Positions 1 through 8,981 of a stretch of DNA of 64,000 bases are shown in pieces. Each line of letters begins with the position of its first letter. Position 1 is the stretch's first letter. Location: contig JAEWFW010000038.1 of NCBI GenBank assembly GCA_023388635.1, positions 62,001 through 126,000 of the forward strand, given 5' to 3'. The translations under genes were made by a program, and so were the position numbers. Origin of the DNA: Bacillota bacterium. GTDB lineage: Bacteria; Bacillota; Bacilli; Desulfuribacillales; Desulfuribacillaceae. A model generated the notes under the pieces. That model was not told where the DNA came from. It was given only the letters and a program-made list of their open reading frames with translations, and did not search any database.

Positions 1-13
1 GATGCTTTGTCTG

Positions 14-478
14 TTAAACGCCTGTAGAACCAAAGCCGCCTGTTCCGCGTTCCGTTTCTTCTAAAGAGTCGGCGAAATGAATATTCGCCTGCAATATCGG
101 CACAAATACCATTTGTGCGATCCGCTCTCCGTCACTAATTTCGATCGGTTCTTTCCCCTCGTTGCGTATCAGTACTTCGATTTGTCCGCGATAATCGGAA
201 TCGATCACACCGACGGCGTTCTGCATCGTAATACCTTTTCTCAACGCCAAACCACTACGCGGGAAAATCAACCCTACGACATCCGCTCGACCGATTTGCA
301 TTGCTAAGCCCGTGGGGATTTTCGCCCATTCATTCGGCAATATCGATACAGAAGCGTCAATACATGCGGCAAGATCAATCCCAGCCGAACCGCTCGTCGC
401 ATAAGACGGCTCCGGAATGCTCATCCCTATTTTAGGGGACAATTTTTTGAATCTGACATCAAAACCATGGAACATCAT
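14..478 (-). CDS. dut: dUTP diphosphatase (dUTPase)
   Basis: Hydrolyses dUTP to dUMP and pyrophosphate, keeping uracil out of DNA and supplying dUMP for dTTP synthesis; a cytoplasmic trimer. At 154 aa it has the normal length and all five trimeric dUTPase motifs in order: GSAGIDLAA, PRSGLA, GVIDSDYRGQ (with the catalytic Asp), GERIAQMVF and the C-terminal glycine-rich RGTGGFGSTG. The start ATG overlaps the M16 peptidase stop as TAATG, with a GGGAGAG ribosome site, so the two are translationally coupled. A second ATG follows directly. It is the last gene of the ylxY-mlpA-dut run; its stop lies 13 bases from the window edge. Confidence 0.96.
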   Translation of the reverse strand: MMFHGFDVRFKKLSPKIGMSIPEPSYATSGSAGIDLAACIDASVSILPNEWAKIPTGLAMQIGRADVVGLIFPRSGLALRKGITMQNAVGVIDSDYRGQIEVLIRNEGKEPIEISDGERIAQMVFVPILQANIHFADSLEETERGTGGFGSTGV

Positions 479-1716
479 TACTCTCTCCCAAATTCTATAT
501 CATCAAACGGACCGATTGCCGCAAGAGCACCAGTTTCGGCGAAAATCTCTTCACAAACCTGCTTTGTCTGCTCGAGTGTCACTTGCTCAATTTTCTCAAT
601 CGTTTCATCTAAACTGATCTGACGATGCAGCAATAATTCATTCTTGCCCAGACGGTTCATCCGGCTGGTTGTACTCTCCAAACTCAACGTCAGCATACCT
701 TTCAATTGTTCTTTCGCTTTATGCAATTCCTCAGCCGTAATCCCCGATTCGTACATATCGCGATATACTTTTTTGATAATTTTCAATGCTTCATCTACAT
801 GCTTAGGCGAAGTGCCTATATACGAGACATACATGCCGTTATCTGCATAGGCGGAGTGGTAGGAATATACAGAATACGCCATACCCCTTTCCTCACGTAT
901 TTCTTGAAACAGACGCGAGCTCATACTACCACCCATAATATTATTAATGATAGCAAGGGCATGGGTATTCTCATGACCGACAGAGTATCCTTTATTGGCA
1001 AGGCAAATATGCGCCTGCTCCGTCGATTTATTGACGACAATTTTCTCCGTTAGAAGCTCAATGTTGTTTGGCTTTTGCTCGATATTTTTCGCTGCCATCT
1101 TTTCAAATAATGCCGCTACTTTCTCGAACACATCACTTTCCACATTGCCGGCAATCGTAATCACTGTATTCCCTGCCGTATAGGTAGCGTCCATATATTC
1201 AGTGATCATCTGGCGATTGACACTTTCCAACACCGGCTTCGTGCCTAAGATCGCGTATCCCAGAGGATGGTCGCCGAAACTCGCCCTGCTGATCAAATCA
1301 TGCACCAAATCGTCAGGGGTGTCTTCATACATATACAGTTCTTCCAAAATGACGCCGCGCTCTTTGTCAATTTCAGCCTGCTCGAATTTCGAGTTGAAAA
1401 ACATGTCTGCCAGCACGTCAAGCGCCAAATCAAAATGTTGATCGATCACCTTCGCATAGTAACACGTGTATTCCTTGGATGTGAGTGCGTTGATCTGACC
1501 ACCGATGCCGTCAAAGATTTCGGCAATTTGCTTGGCATTGTATGTATGCGTACCTTTGAACATCATGTGTTCAATAAAATGGGAAATCCCGTTATTTTGC
1601 TGTGATTCGTTGCGTGATCCCGTACCGACCCAGATGCCTAAAGACACGGATCTGACTGTCGGTATCTTTTCTACAACAATGCGTACACCGTTTGCTAATT
1701 TTCTTGATTCAATCAA
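478..1716 (-). CDS. mlpA: M16 family zinc metallopeptidase (YmxG/MlpA-like)
   Basis: A 412-aa processing-peptidase-like protein of family M16. The inverted zinc motif is intact (HFIEH near residue 47, with the distal Glu in ILEELYMYEDTP). The second half is the usual inactive M16 C-lobe. In Bacillus the orthologue lies downstream of pnp-ylxY, as here; its substrate is not clear from sequence. The best start is a TTG at 1716, preceded by GGGGGA at about 8 nt. It is coupled to dut downstream and lies 54 bp after ylxY, probably in the same transcript. Confidence 0.92.
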   Translation of the reverse strand: MIESRKLANGVRIVVEKIPTVRSVSLGIWVGTGSRNESQQNNGISHFIEHMMFKGTHTYNAKQIAEIFDGIGGQINALTSKEYTCYYAKVIDQHFDLALDVLADMFFNSKFEQAEIDKERGVILEELYMYEDTPDDLVHDLISRASFGDHPLGYAILGTKPVLESVNRQMITEYMDATYTAGNTVITIAGNVESDVFEKVAALFEKMAAKNIEQKPNNIELLTEKIVVNKSTEQAHICLANKGYSVGHENTHALAIINNIMGGSMSSRLFQEIREERGMAYSVYSYHSAYADNGMYVSYIGTSPKHVDEALKIIKKVYRDMYESGITAEELHKAKEQLKGMLTLSLESTTSRMNRLGKNELLLHRQISLDETIEKIEQVTLEQTKQVCEEIFAETGALAAIGPFDDIEFGRE

Positions 1717-1770
1717 AGTTAGTCCCCCATTTAATTAGTGAAGTAAATACATTCAATATACCAAATTTTA

Positions 1771-2817
1771 TCATGGAAAGCCAATCTCGTTTAAAGGTTG
1801 CACGATATCGTTGCGCTCCGAAGACAATAGCTCACTTGCGGTTAGGAGCATATATTGCTTTTCTAAGAGTTGGGGTACCATGATTTTCAATGCCTGTACG
1901 GTCGGTTCTGTCGGATGCATCAACACCATTGCACCGTTTTCTGCTTTGGGCACAATGCGCTGGACAATCGTATCCGGTGCCGGACGCTGCCAATCGACGG
2001 TATCCAACGTCCATAGTACAACTGTTTTGTCCTTGCTATGGGCGACATCTACAACATGCTGGTTGAAGTCACCGGAAGGAGGAGCAAACAATTTCACTTT
2101 GATATTCGGCAGAACCTTCGCGATAATCGCATCTGTTTTATCGATTTCCTGCTGAAGTTCATATGTTTCCAACGTACTCATGTTGCGGTGGGTATACGCA
2201 TGACTACCGATCTCATGACCCGCAAGATAGATTTTCAGCAATGTCTCGCGATTTTCTTCCGCCCAGTTGCCCGCAATAAAAAATGTTGCCTTAACATTAT
2301 TTTCTTCTAAAATTTCTAATATATTCTCAATCCATTCTGTTCCCCACGCAACATTAATCATTAAAGCCATTGCCTTTTTTTGACTGTTGCCACGATACAC
2401 CGGAACAGCTCCTAAATCCTTCAATTGTACATCCGGTTCCCATTGCACGTATTGTAACTGTATATCTTGATGCTTGGAAGCCGATAGGGTTTTCGCGATT
2501 GTCTTTTCCACATCGACTTTTAACCCATTAATGCCTGGTATACCTTTCCAAATCGAGTCTACTCTGGCATTCTCCGCTTCATAATGCCGCTCTTTTGCCA
2601 AATTCTCCACATAACTGCGTATCTCATGGTCGAGATGGCGTTGGACAGTCAGCCCTTCCAGCGTCACACCTTCCGATGCCCCACAAACCAAGCGATGTAT
2701 GGAGTTTGATAGATCTATCGTATATTCCAATGTGAAAATTGTAACTAAGAAAATGCTAATCAAAAAAATCGCTTTTTTAGGAAGTTTAAATGAAAGATAC
2801 ACTTGCTTTTTCATCAT
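1771..2817 (-). CDS. ylxY: membrane-anchored polysaccharide-deacetylase-like protein YlxY
   Basis: An N-terminal signal anchor (about residues 12-30 from the chosen start) is followed by a NodB-type deacetylase domain outside the membrane. The metal-binding SHAYTH motif, the FAPPSG segment, the TVDW motif and the LMHPT motif are present. The first motif, normally TFDDG, reads NVAWG here, so the catalytic-base Asp is missing, as I recall for YlxY relatives; enzymatic activity is uncertain. An open frame extends upstream to 2895 but would start inside the pnp terminator. The ATG pair at 2817/2814 after GGGTGA is preferred. Position after pnp matches Bacillus. Confidence 0.85.
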   Translation of the reverse strand: MMKKQVYLSFKLPKKAIFLISIFLVTIFTLEYTIDLSNSIHRLVCGASEGVTLEGLTVQRHLDHEIRSYVENLAKERHYEAENARVDSIWKGIPGINGLKVDVEKTIAKTLSASKHQDIQLQYVQWEPDVQLKDLGAVPVYRGNSQKKAMALMINVAWGTEWIENILEILEENNVKATFFIAGNWAEENRETLLKIYLAGHEIGSHAYTHRNMSTLETYELQQEIDKTDAIIAKVLPNIKVKLFAPPSGDFNQHVVDVAHSKDKTVVLWTLDTVDWQRPAPDTIVQRIVPKAENGAMVLMHPTEPTVQALKIMVPQLLEKQYMLLTASELLSSERNDIVQPLNEIGFP

Positions 2818-2881
2818 GTCACCCACATTTCCCGCATACTTTCTTCCATTGTATGCTGGCGAAAATATGACTATGATGACA

Positions 2882-2921
2882 AAAGAAAAAAGCAAGCTTG
2901 ATTTTACGTCGCTTGCTTTTT
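2882..2921 (-). terminator. rho-independent terminator of pnp
   Basis: On the minus strand AAAAGCAAGC pairs with GCTTGCTTTT across a 14-nt loop and is followed by a T-rich run. The stem overlaps the last codons of pnp, and the stop TAA lies in the loop. Confidence 0.85.
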
Positions 2922-5012
2922 GATGTTCTTCTCATCAATCAAATATGCTTTATGGGAAAGTTTCACTTTTCCTTGAGGGTCGATTTCGATGACCTTCACC
3001 ATGATCGTATCCCCTAGATTGACGACATCCTCTACCTTATTGACTCGTTCCTCAGCCATTTGCGATATATGTAACAGACCTTCTTTATTAGGCAGCAACT
3101 CTACAAAAGCCCCGTACTTCTCAACACGTGTAACTTTTCCGAGATATGTCTGACCGATTTCTACTTCTTTGACGATATTCTCGATCAATTGCTTTGCTTT
3201 ATTGCCCATCTCAATATCTGTTGCCGCAATAAACACTTTACCGTCTTGTTCAATATCGATTTTTACGCCGGTTTCTTCGATGATCTTGTTGATGATCTTG
3301 CCACCGGGACCGATAATGTCGCGGATTTTATCTGGTTTGACTTGCATGATAATGATTTTTGGAGCGTATTTGGAAAGCTCTGGTTTTGGTTTGTCAATGA
3401 CGGATAACATTTTATCTAAAATGTAATTACGCCCTTGCTTTGCTTGTTCCAACGCTTGCTGCAATATTTCTCTAGTAATACCGGATATTTTCATATCCAT
3501 CTGCAAAGCGGTGATTCCGTTCCTAGTACCAGCAACTTTAAAATCCATATCTCCCAAATGGTCTTCCATACCTTGGATATCACTCAACACTGCGACTTTA
3601 TCATCATCTTTGACAAGTCCCATAGCGATACCGGCAACCGGTGCTTTAATCGGTACACCTGCATCCATCATTGCCAGTGTACTGGCGCAGATACTCGCTT
3701 GTGATGACGAACCGTTCGATTCTAATACTTCAGAAACTAAGCGGATCGTATACGGAAACTCGCTTTCATCCGGGATGACGACCTCAAGGGCGCGTTCCCC
3801 CAATGCTCCGTGTCCAATTTCTCTTCTACCAGGTGGACGCAATGGACGCGCTTCCCCGACAGAAAACGGTGGGAAATTGTAATGATGCATAAAACGCTTC
3901 GATTCTTCCAAGCCCAGACCATCCAAAATCTGTACGTCGCCCAATGCTCCCAATGTACATACGCTCAAGACTTGGGTCTGACCTCTGGTAAATAGACCTG
4001 ATCCGTGTGTGCGTGGCAAGATGGCGATTTCACTACTAATTGGACGAATTTCTTCTGTCGTTCTGCCATCAGGGCGAATGCCTTCTTCCACAATTAAACG
4101 GCGAACTTCTTTCTTAATTAATAAGTTCAGCACTTCTTTTACATCAGGCAATTTCGTTTCATCTTGTAACAGTTCCGTGAAATGAGCAACAGCTTCTTCT
4201 TTCACCGCATCGATTGCTACTTGGCGCTCATTTTTTTCCTTCACTTGAATTGCCCGTGATAATTTATCCAGAGCATATTGCTCCACCTGTTCGGCAATTT
4301 CCTGATCAGGCTCCGCTAATTTGACTTCCATCTTTGCTTGTCCGATTTCACTGATGATCTTTTCCTGGAAGGACACGAGTTGTTTAATCTGCTCATGACC
4401 GAACAAAATCGCTTCCAACATCACATCTTCGGAAATTTCCTTTGCTCCTGCTTCTACCATGTTTACCGCGTGCTTCGTTCCGGCAATGATGATCTCGAGA
4501 TCGCTAGCGGCTGTCTGCTCAATTGTTGGATTGATCACGAATTGACCGTCTACGCGTCCGACAATCACACCGGCAATCGGTCCATCAAACGGCACGTTGG
4601 AGATTCCTAATGCCAAAGACGCTCCGATCATTGCACTGATTTCTGATGAACAATTCTGGTCCGCTGAGAATACTTGCGTGACAATTTGTATATCATTGCG
4701 GAATCCATCAGCGAACAGCGGGCGAATCGGTCTGTCAATCAGTCTTGAAGCAAGAATAGCCTTTTCACTCGGTCTGCCTTCACGTTTAATAAATCCACCT
4801 GGTATTTTACCTACGGCGTATAAACGCTCTTCATAATTTACAGTCAGCGGAAAAAAATCTAAATCTTTCGGCTCTTTCGATGCCGTCACCGTTGCCAAAA
4901 CAGCCGTATCTCCATAACGAACCAGGACAGCTCCATTGGCTTGCTTCGCGAGTTTTCCGCTCTCTACAGTTAATTCTCTTCCACCTAAATCCATTGAAAA
5001 TCTACTTTCCAT
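2904..5012 (-). CDS. pnp: polyribonucleotide nucleotidyltransferase (PNPase)
   Basis: A phosphorolytic 3'-5' exoribonuclease of mRNA turnover. The 702-aa length is typical. Two RNase PH-like domains flank a helical linker. A KH domain (IIGPGGKIINKIIEETG, near residue 565) and an S1 domain (YLGKVTRVEKYGAFVEL, near residue 630) follow. The ATG at 5012 is preceded by an AAAGGGGG ribosome site. The gene follows rpsO, as is usual, but a strong terminator separates them, so pnp needs its own promoter in 5013-5094 or partial read-through. Confidence 0.97.
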   Translation of the reverse strand: MESRFSMDLGGRELTVESGKLAKQANGAVLVRYGDTAVLATVTASKEPKDLDFFPLTVNYEERLYAVGKIPGGFIKREGRPSEKAILASRLIDRPIRPLFADGFRNDIQIVTQVFSADQNCSSEISAMIGASLALGISNVPFDGPIAGVIVGRVDGQFVINPTIEQTAASDLEIIIAGTKHAVNMVEAGAKEISEDVMLEAILFGHEQIKQLVSFQEKIISEIGQAKMEVKLAEPDQEIAEQVEQYALDKLSRAIQVKEKNERQVAIDAVKEEAVAHFTELLQDETKLPDVKEVLNLLIKKEVRRLIVEEGIRPDGRTTEEIRPISSEIAILPRTHGSGLFTRGQTQVLSVCTLGALGDVQILDGLGLEESKRFMHHYNFPPFSVGEARPLRPPGRREIGHGALGERALEVVIPDESEFPYTIRLVSEVLESNGSSSQASICASTLAMMDAGVPIKAPVAGIAMGLVKDDDKVAVLSDIQGMEDHLGDMDFKVAGTRNGITALQMDMKISGITREILQQALEQAKQGRNYILDKMLSVIDKPKPELSKYAPKIIIMQVKPDKIRDIIGPGGKIINKIIEETGVKIDIEQDGKVFIAATDIEMGNKAKQLIENIVKEVEIGQTYLGKVTRVEKYGAFVELLPNKEGLLHISQMAEERVNKVEDVVNLGDTIMVKVIEIDPQGKVKLSHKAYLIDEKNIKKQAT

Positions 5013-5094
5013 TTTTACGTATTCCCCCTTTCACCTCAAGGTATATTCTACATAAATTACAGTTTTCCCTGCTCAAGTAAAAATAAACTTTAAC

Positions 5095-5123
5095 GATAAA
5101 AAAGCGGGTATTCACCCGCTTTT
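5095..5123 (-). terminator. rho-independent terminator of rpsO
   Basis: The minus strand reads AAAGCGGGTGAATACCCGCT followed by a run of Ts, immediately after the rpsO stop at 5125. Confidence 0.9.
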
Positions 5124-5124
5124 A

Positions 5125-5394
5125 TTACTTACGCAATCCTAAACTCGTAATCAGGTTACGATAACGATTGATGTCTTTGTTTTTTAGGTAGTTTAACAAG
5201 TTACGACGCTTACCGACCATTTTCAAAAGTCCACGACGAGAATGGTGATCTTTTTTGTGTTCACGCAAATGATCATTCAAGTAGTTGATTTTTTCAGTCA
5301 ATATGGCGATTTGTACCTCTGGAGATCCTGTATCCCCCTCATGTACTTTGTAATTACCAATTAATTCAGACTTACGTTCTGCATTTAATGCCAT
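5125..5394 (-). CDS. rpsO: 30S ribosomal protein S15
   Basis: The 89-aa primary 16S rRNA-binding protein S15. The family core GDTGSPEVQIAILTEKI is clear, as are LREHKKDHHSRRGL and the C-terminal RNLITSLGLRK. The frame is open upstream to 5460, but the ATG at 5394 sits behind a near-perfect AAGGAGGTGAACTAT ribosome site and gives the standard MALNAERK N-terminus. The roughly 100-nt leader (5395-5500) can fold around CATATGGGGATATG and may carry S15 autoregulation; I cannot show this. Conserved order with ribF and pnp, except for the inserted lipoprotein gene upstream. Confidence 0.97.
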   Translation of the reverse strand: MALNAERKSELIGNYKVHEGDTGSPEVQIAILTEKINYLNDHLREHKKDHHSRRGLLKMVGKRRNLLNYLKNKDINRYRNLITSLGLRK

Positions 5395-5555
5395 ATAGTT
5401 CACCTCCTTATTGTCATATCCCCATATGCCTAGACTATCGTCGGAGTAATCGATATCCACGCATAGGTTCTACTTGATGGAGTATATCACAAACATAAAG
5501 GTTTGTAAACATTTCCTGCCGTTTCAATATTTCAAAAGAAACTCCGGCTGCTTGT

Positions 5556-5588
5556 AAAATAAACTCCCTTTAAAAGGGAGTTTATTTA
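5556..5588 (-). terminator. terminator after the four-domain flavin lipoprotein gene
   Basis: A perfect 14-bp inverted repeat (AATAAACTCCCTT paired with AAGGGAGTTTATT) is flanked by A/T runs on both sides. It can end transcription from the 5622 gene and insulates rpsO. Confidence 0.85.
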
Positions 5589-5621
5589 TATAACTATTTA
5601 ATTTCCAAAGACAGCTTTTAT

Positions 5622-7706
5622 TTAGCGAGTAGCTGGAGCTGCCGGAGCCGCTGCTTTAGCAGCAATTTCGTCAATAACTTTTTGTACTTGTGCTGCAGTT
5701 ACATGCTGTGCCAATTCATCGCCTGCGGCTAATGAAGGATCAACAGCAATTGTAAGAGCTTTTAGATAACCTTTTGTATCGCGCATAGTAGCACCAGATA
5801 CAACATCAGCTACTACAGCACCTTCTGCTGCTAATTTATCATACGATTCTTGAATTTGTGCTACTGTTTTACCAGTTGCAAATGCTTCCATAGCAGCGAT
5901 TTGCTTAACATAAGCTCCGCCTGGTAAAGCAGCCCCGTATACACCACCGTTTGTTTTCTTAGAAGTTAACATTTCTCCTTCAGCAAACTTAGGTGCAGCT
6001 TTTTCTGGGTTGATTTCAAACACTACGTTTGTTCCATCGTTTGGATAGAAATAAAGCTCGTCAATGTTTGCTCCAACGATTGTCGGTCCTTCTACAACTG
6101 CTGTAGCAATTGCCGGTGAACCATGGGCGTTGTAATACGCTTGCTTAATTTCAAGACCATTCTTGTCAACGACTTTAGCAACATTGCCAGATGCGACTGC
6201 ATTTTCAGCAGCGACAATGATCGCATTTAAGTATTTATGATTGTCTACAAAAGTAGCACCAGTTACAGCTTGGATATCGTCTTTTGCTGTGTCTTTAGCG
6301 ATAACAGCTTTTAAATCATCGATTTTTTTACCGACAGCGAATTCTGCGATTTTAGCCAAATTATCTACAGGCAATACAGTAGAACCAGATTTAGCCATAT
6401 TAGCGCCATAAAGATCGCTGTTTGTCTTATGGTTCTTAGAAGCCAATGTGTCTAATCCATTAGCCAAGTGAGGTATAGTGCGCTCTGAATTGACACCTGG
6501 AAGTCCCACATAACCTTGTTCAAGGTTACGGAAGAAAATATCATCAAGATATGCAGCAACGACTGTACCTGATCCGTCAACAACAGCAATTGCTGATGCG
6601 ACAGCTTCATTATGAGCGTTGAAATAACCTGCTCCTACCTTAACTTCAGTCAAAGTAACGTGTTGAGCTAACTTATCGCCTGCAGCCAATGAAGGATCAG
6701 CAGCGATAGCAACATTTTTAATATAGTTCTTTGTATCGCGCATTGTAGCACCGGATACGACATCAGCAACTACAGCGCCTTCTGCTGCTAATTTACTGTA
6801 CGCTCCTTGTAATTCAGCTACAGTCTTACCTTTGACAAACTTTTCGATCGCTGTGATTTGATCAACATAAGGTCCGCCAGGCAAAGCTGCTCCATATGCC
6901 CCGCTTACCTTCTTAGAGCTGATTACGTCGCCTTCAACAAATTTAGGCAGAGATTTTTCTGCGTCTACGTCAAATACTACATTCGCACCGTCGTTTTTGA
7001 AGAAGTAAATTTCGTCTATATAAGCTGCAACGACTGTGTCTCCTTCAACAACTGCAGTGGCAACTGCCGGTGAACCATGAGCGTTGTAATACGCTTGCTT
7101 TAACACTACATTATTGCTATTGCTAACAGTAAATGTGTCAGTGCTCTTTTGAGCATCTTTAGCAGCAAGCAAAATGGTATTTAAATATCCCTGGTTGTCC
7201 ACAAAAGTAGCACCAGTTGCCGCTTGAATTTCGTCTTTCGCTACTGTAATATCTTTCGCGATAACTGCTTCCAATTCAGCAATTGTCTTACCTACAGCGA
7301 ATTGCTCGATCTTCTGCAAGTTGTCAATTGGCGTAACCGTTGAACCGGATTTAGCCATAGCATCGCCGTAAAGCTTACTATTGATTTCGTTTTTCTTAGA
7401 TGTTACCGTATCAGCAGGATTTACTAAATGAGTTGTAATTCTGCTTGAATCAACACCCGGTAATCCTACATAACCTGCATTAAGGTTACGGTAAAAAATG
7501 TCGTCAATATAAGCACTTAATACTTTGCCGTTTGTGTCAACGACTGCAACAGCGGAAGCTACTGCACCGGGATGAGCGTTGTAATAAGCCATACCGATTT
7601 TAGCTTCTGCCGGACTTCCGGCTGGTGCTGGAGATTCTACTTCGCAACCCACAACCAAACTCAATGATAAGACTAAAATGAGTGATACTAATACGATTTT
7701 CTTCAT
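5622..7706 (-). CDS. surface lipoprotein with four FMN-binding-type domains
   Basis: A 694-aa lipoprotein with a signal peptide and lipobox LVVGC (Cys21). Four repeats of about 160 aa follow in an A-B-A-B pattern. Each starts with YYNAH or YFNAH and ends in a flavin-attachment-type motif: TGAT (Thr167), SGAT (Thr321), TGAT (Thr485), SGAT (Thr640). In FMN_bind proteins, ApbE links FMN to this Thr through a phosphoester; an apbE gene is nearby. The likely role is a multi-flavin electron carrier on the outer membrane face, comparable to PplA of the Listeria EET system. The C-terminus is Ala/Pro-rich. It is monocistronic, with its own promoter (7754-7782) and terminator. The RBS is AAGGGG. Flavinylation is inferred from motifs. 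Confidence 0.82.
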   Translation of the reverse strand: MKKIVLVSLILVLSLSLVVGCEVESPAPAGSPAEAKIGMAYYNAHPGAVASAVAVVDTNGKVLSAYIDDIFYRNLNAGYVGLPGVDSSRITTHLVNPADTVTSKKNEINSKLYGDAMAKSGSTVTPIDNLQKIEQFAVGKTIAELEAVIAKDITVAKDEIQAATGATFVDNQGYLNTILLAAKDAQKSTDTFTVSNSNNVVLKQAYYNAHGSPAVATAVVEGDTVVAAYIDEIYFFKNDGANVVFDVDAEKSLPKFVEGDVISSKKVSGAYGAALPGGPYVDQITAIEKFVKGKTVAELQGAYSKLAAEGAVVADVVSGATMRDTKNYIKNVAIAADPSLAAGDKLAQHVTLTEVKVGAGYFNAHNEAVASAIAVVDGSGTVVAAYLDDIFFRNLEQGYVGLPGVNSERTIPHLANGLDTLASKNHKTNSDLYGANMAKSGSTVLPVDNLAKIAEFAVGKKIDDLKAVIAKDTAKDDIQAVTGATFVDNHKYLNAIIVAAENAVASGNVAKVVDKNGLEIKQAYYNAHGSPAIATAVVEGPTIVGANIDELYFYPNDGTNVVFEINPEKAAPKFAEGEMLTSKKTNGGVYGAALPGGAYVKQIAAMEAFATGKTVAQIQESYDKLAAEGAVVADVVSGATMRDTKGYLKALTIAVDPSLAAGDELAQHVTAAQVQKVIDEIAAKAAAPAAPATR

Positions 7707-7748
7707 GTGTCCCCTTCTTCCATTGAAATTTGTTATTATTATAATTCA

Positions 7749-7782
7749 AGTACATTGTACTAGTTGCATCCATACGATTCAA
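7749..7782 (-). promoter_or_regulatory. sigma-A promoter with a palindrome over the -10 box
   Basis: On the minus strand, -35 TTGAAT (7777-7782) and -10 TACAAT (7754-7759) are separated by 17 bp, about 50 bp upstream of the 5622-7706 lipoprotein ATG. A 13-bp palindrome, AGTACAATGTACT (7749-7761), covers the whole -10 element. This is a good candidate operator for a repressor. The regulator is unknown. Confidence 0.6.
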
Positions 7783-7874
7783 TAGTCCCATTTTACTATA
7801 TTTCTTAAATATATACACTTAAATGAATTATTCTATACTCGGTCTATCATCGTATATAATATATCTCACTATCT

Positions 7875-7910
7875 ACTAGTGATTATGTCGCTATCGGCAT
7901 AATCACTAGT
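7875..7910. repeat. perfect 13-bp inverted repeat with 10-nt loop
   Basis: ACTAGTGATTATG at 7875-7887 is exactly complementary to CATAATCACTAGT at 7898-7910. It lies directly after the ribF terminator and upstream of the lipoprotein promoter. There is no U-tract of its own, so it may be a secondary transcription barrier, an RNA-stability hairpin or a protein-binding site. Confidence 0.7.
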
Positions 7911-7913
7911 GTA

Positions 7914-7950
7914 CAAAAAAAGCAGGTATGCTGAACTGCACCTGCTTTCG
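7914..7950 (-). terminator. rho-independent terminator of the ribF operon
   Basis: The minus strand shows AAAGCAGGTGCAG, a short loop, then CATACCTGCTTTTTTTG: a stable stem followed by seven Ts, 35 bp after the ribF stop. Confidence 0.9.
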
Positions 7951-7984
7951 ATCAATTTGACCACTATTTATTATTTTCTGTCGC

Positions 7985-8938
7985 TTATGTTTGTAATGCC
8001 AATCTCACATTGTGTACATCACTTGTGATTTGCCGGCGTAACGCGTCCATGTCGGCAAAGCGAATTTCTTCACGAATAAATCTCATAATGTCGACATGCA
8101 AGACAGCTCCATAGATGTCGCTGTGAAAATCCAATAAATATACTTCAATAGTATGCTCTATTTGATTTCCATGAAATGTCGGTTTACAGCCGATATTCAT
8201 CAATCCCATAATTTTGTCATTACCCGATCGATTCAGTGTAACTTCAACAGCGTACACGCCGCGTTTGGGAACCACATACTCAGCCGTCAAACGAAGATTT
8301 GCCGTAGGAAATCCCAAAAGCCTGCCTCGCTTCTCCCCGTGAACGACTTCGCCACGCAATTGATGAGGATGTCCTAAAAGAAAGTTCACTTCTTCCATGC
8401 TGCCTTCTGCAAGCATTTGCCGGATGATACTACTGGAAACCTTATCTGTTTTATAGATAACCGGCGATACCGCTACGACCTGAAAATCATAGACTTGTCC
8501 ATAATCGACTAATGTCTGGTAGTTCCCTTGCCCCCGGCAACCAAAGCGATAATCTTCCCCGATGACGACAGTTTGTGCATTGACCTTCTGAATGAACTGC
8601 GTAATAAAGTCCAACGGAGATACTTCGGAAAACTCTTTGGTAAATTCGACAAGATACACAATATCGACTCCCAATTCGCTCAATATCTCTTTTTTGATTT
8701 CCCAAGGAGTAATCAAATTATGATAATCCGCGTATTTGGCAATAATTGTCCGTGGATGGGGAGTAAATGTCATCAGCGAACATGTCAGATTGTTCCGCTC
8801 AGCCAACTTTTTTGCCTCGCGAATCAATTTCTGATGACCGATATGTACTCCGTCAAAATTGCCTAAGGCTAAACAAGTCGGCAGACTTGCCACCGTATCT
8901 AACCCTGAATTTATATGAACGATTTGTATATCACTCAA
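7985..8938 (-). CDS. ribF: bifunctional riboflavin kinase / FAD synthetase
   Basis: Converts riboflavin to FMN (kinase) and FMN to FAD (adenylyltransferase) in the cytoplasm. The N-terminal nucleotidyltransferase domain shows GNFDGVHIGHQ; the C-terminal kinase domain shows GFPTANL. An ATG is in frame at 8953, but it overlaps the ribosome site ATGAGGTG. The TTG at 8938, 7 nt downstream (MSDIQIVHIN), is the better start. The gene is normally next to truB and rpsO; here it is 28 bp after the Gx/EcfT-like gene and probably in its transcript, so flavin-cofactor supply is tied to the electron-transfer membrane proteins. I found no FMN riboswitch. Confidence 0.95.
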   Translation of the reverse strand: MSDIQIVHINSGLDTVASLPTCLALGNFDGVHIGHQKLIREAKKLAERNNLTCSLMTFTPHPRTIIAKYADYHNLITPWEIKKEILSELGVDIVYLVEFTKEFSEVSPLDFITQFIQKVNAQTVVIGEDYRFGCRGQGNYQTLVDYGQVYDFQVVAVSPVIYKTDKVSSSIIRQMLAEGSMEEVNFLLGHPHQLRGEVVHGEKRGRLLGFPTANLRLTAEYVVPKRGVYAVEVTLNRSGNDKIMGLMNIGCKPTFHGNQIEHTIEVYLLDFHSDIYGAVLHVDIMRFIREEIRFADMDALRRQITSDVHNVRLALQT

Positions 8939-8981
8939 TCGTAAACACCTCATTCTACGTATTGCAACATCGCTGAAATGA

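Noticed and set aside
2818..2895. Upstream extension of YlxY
   Set aside because: It would begin inside the pnp terminator stem, without a ribosome site, and would put residues ahead of the natural signal anchor.
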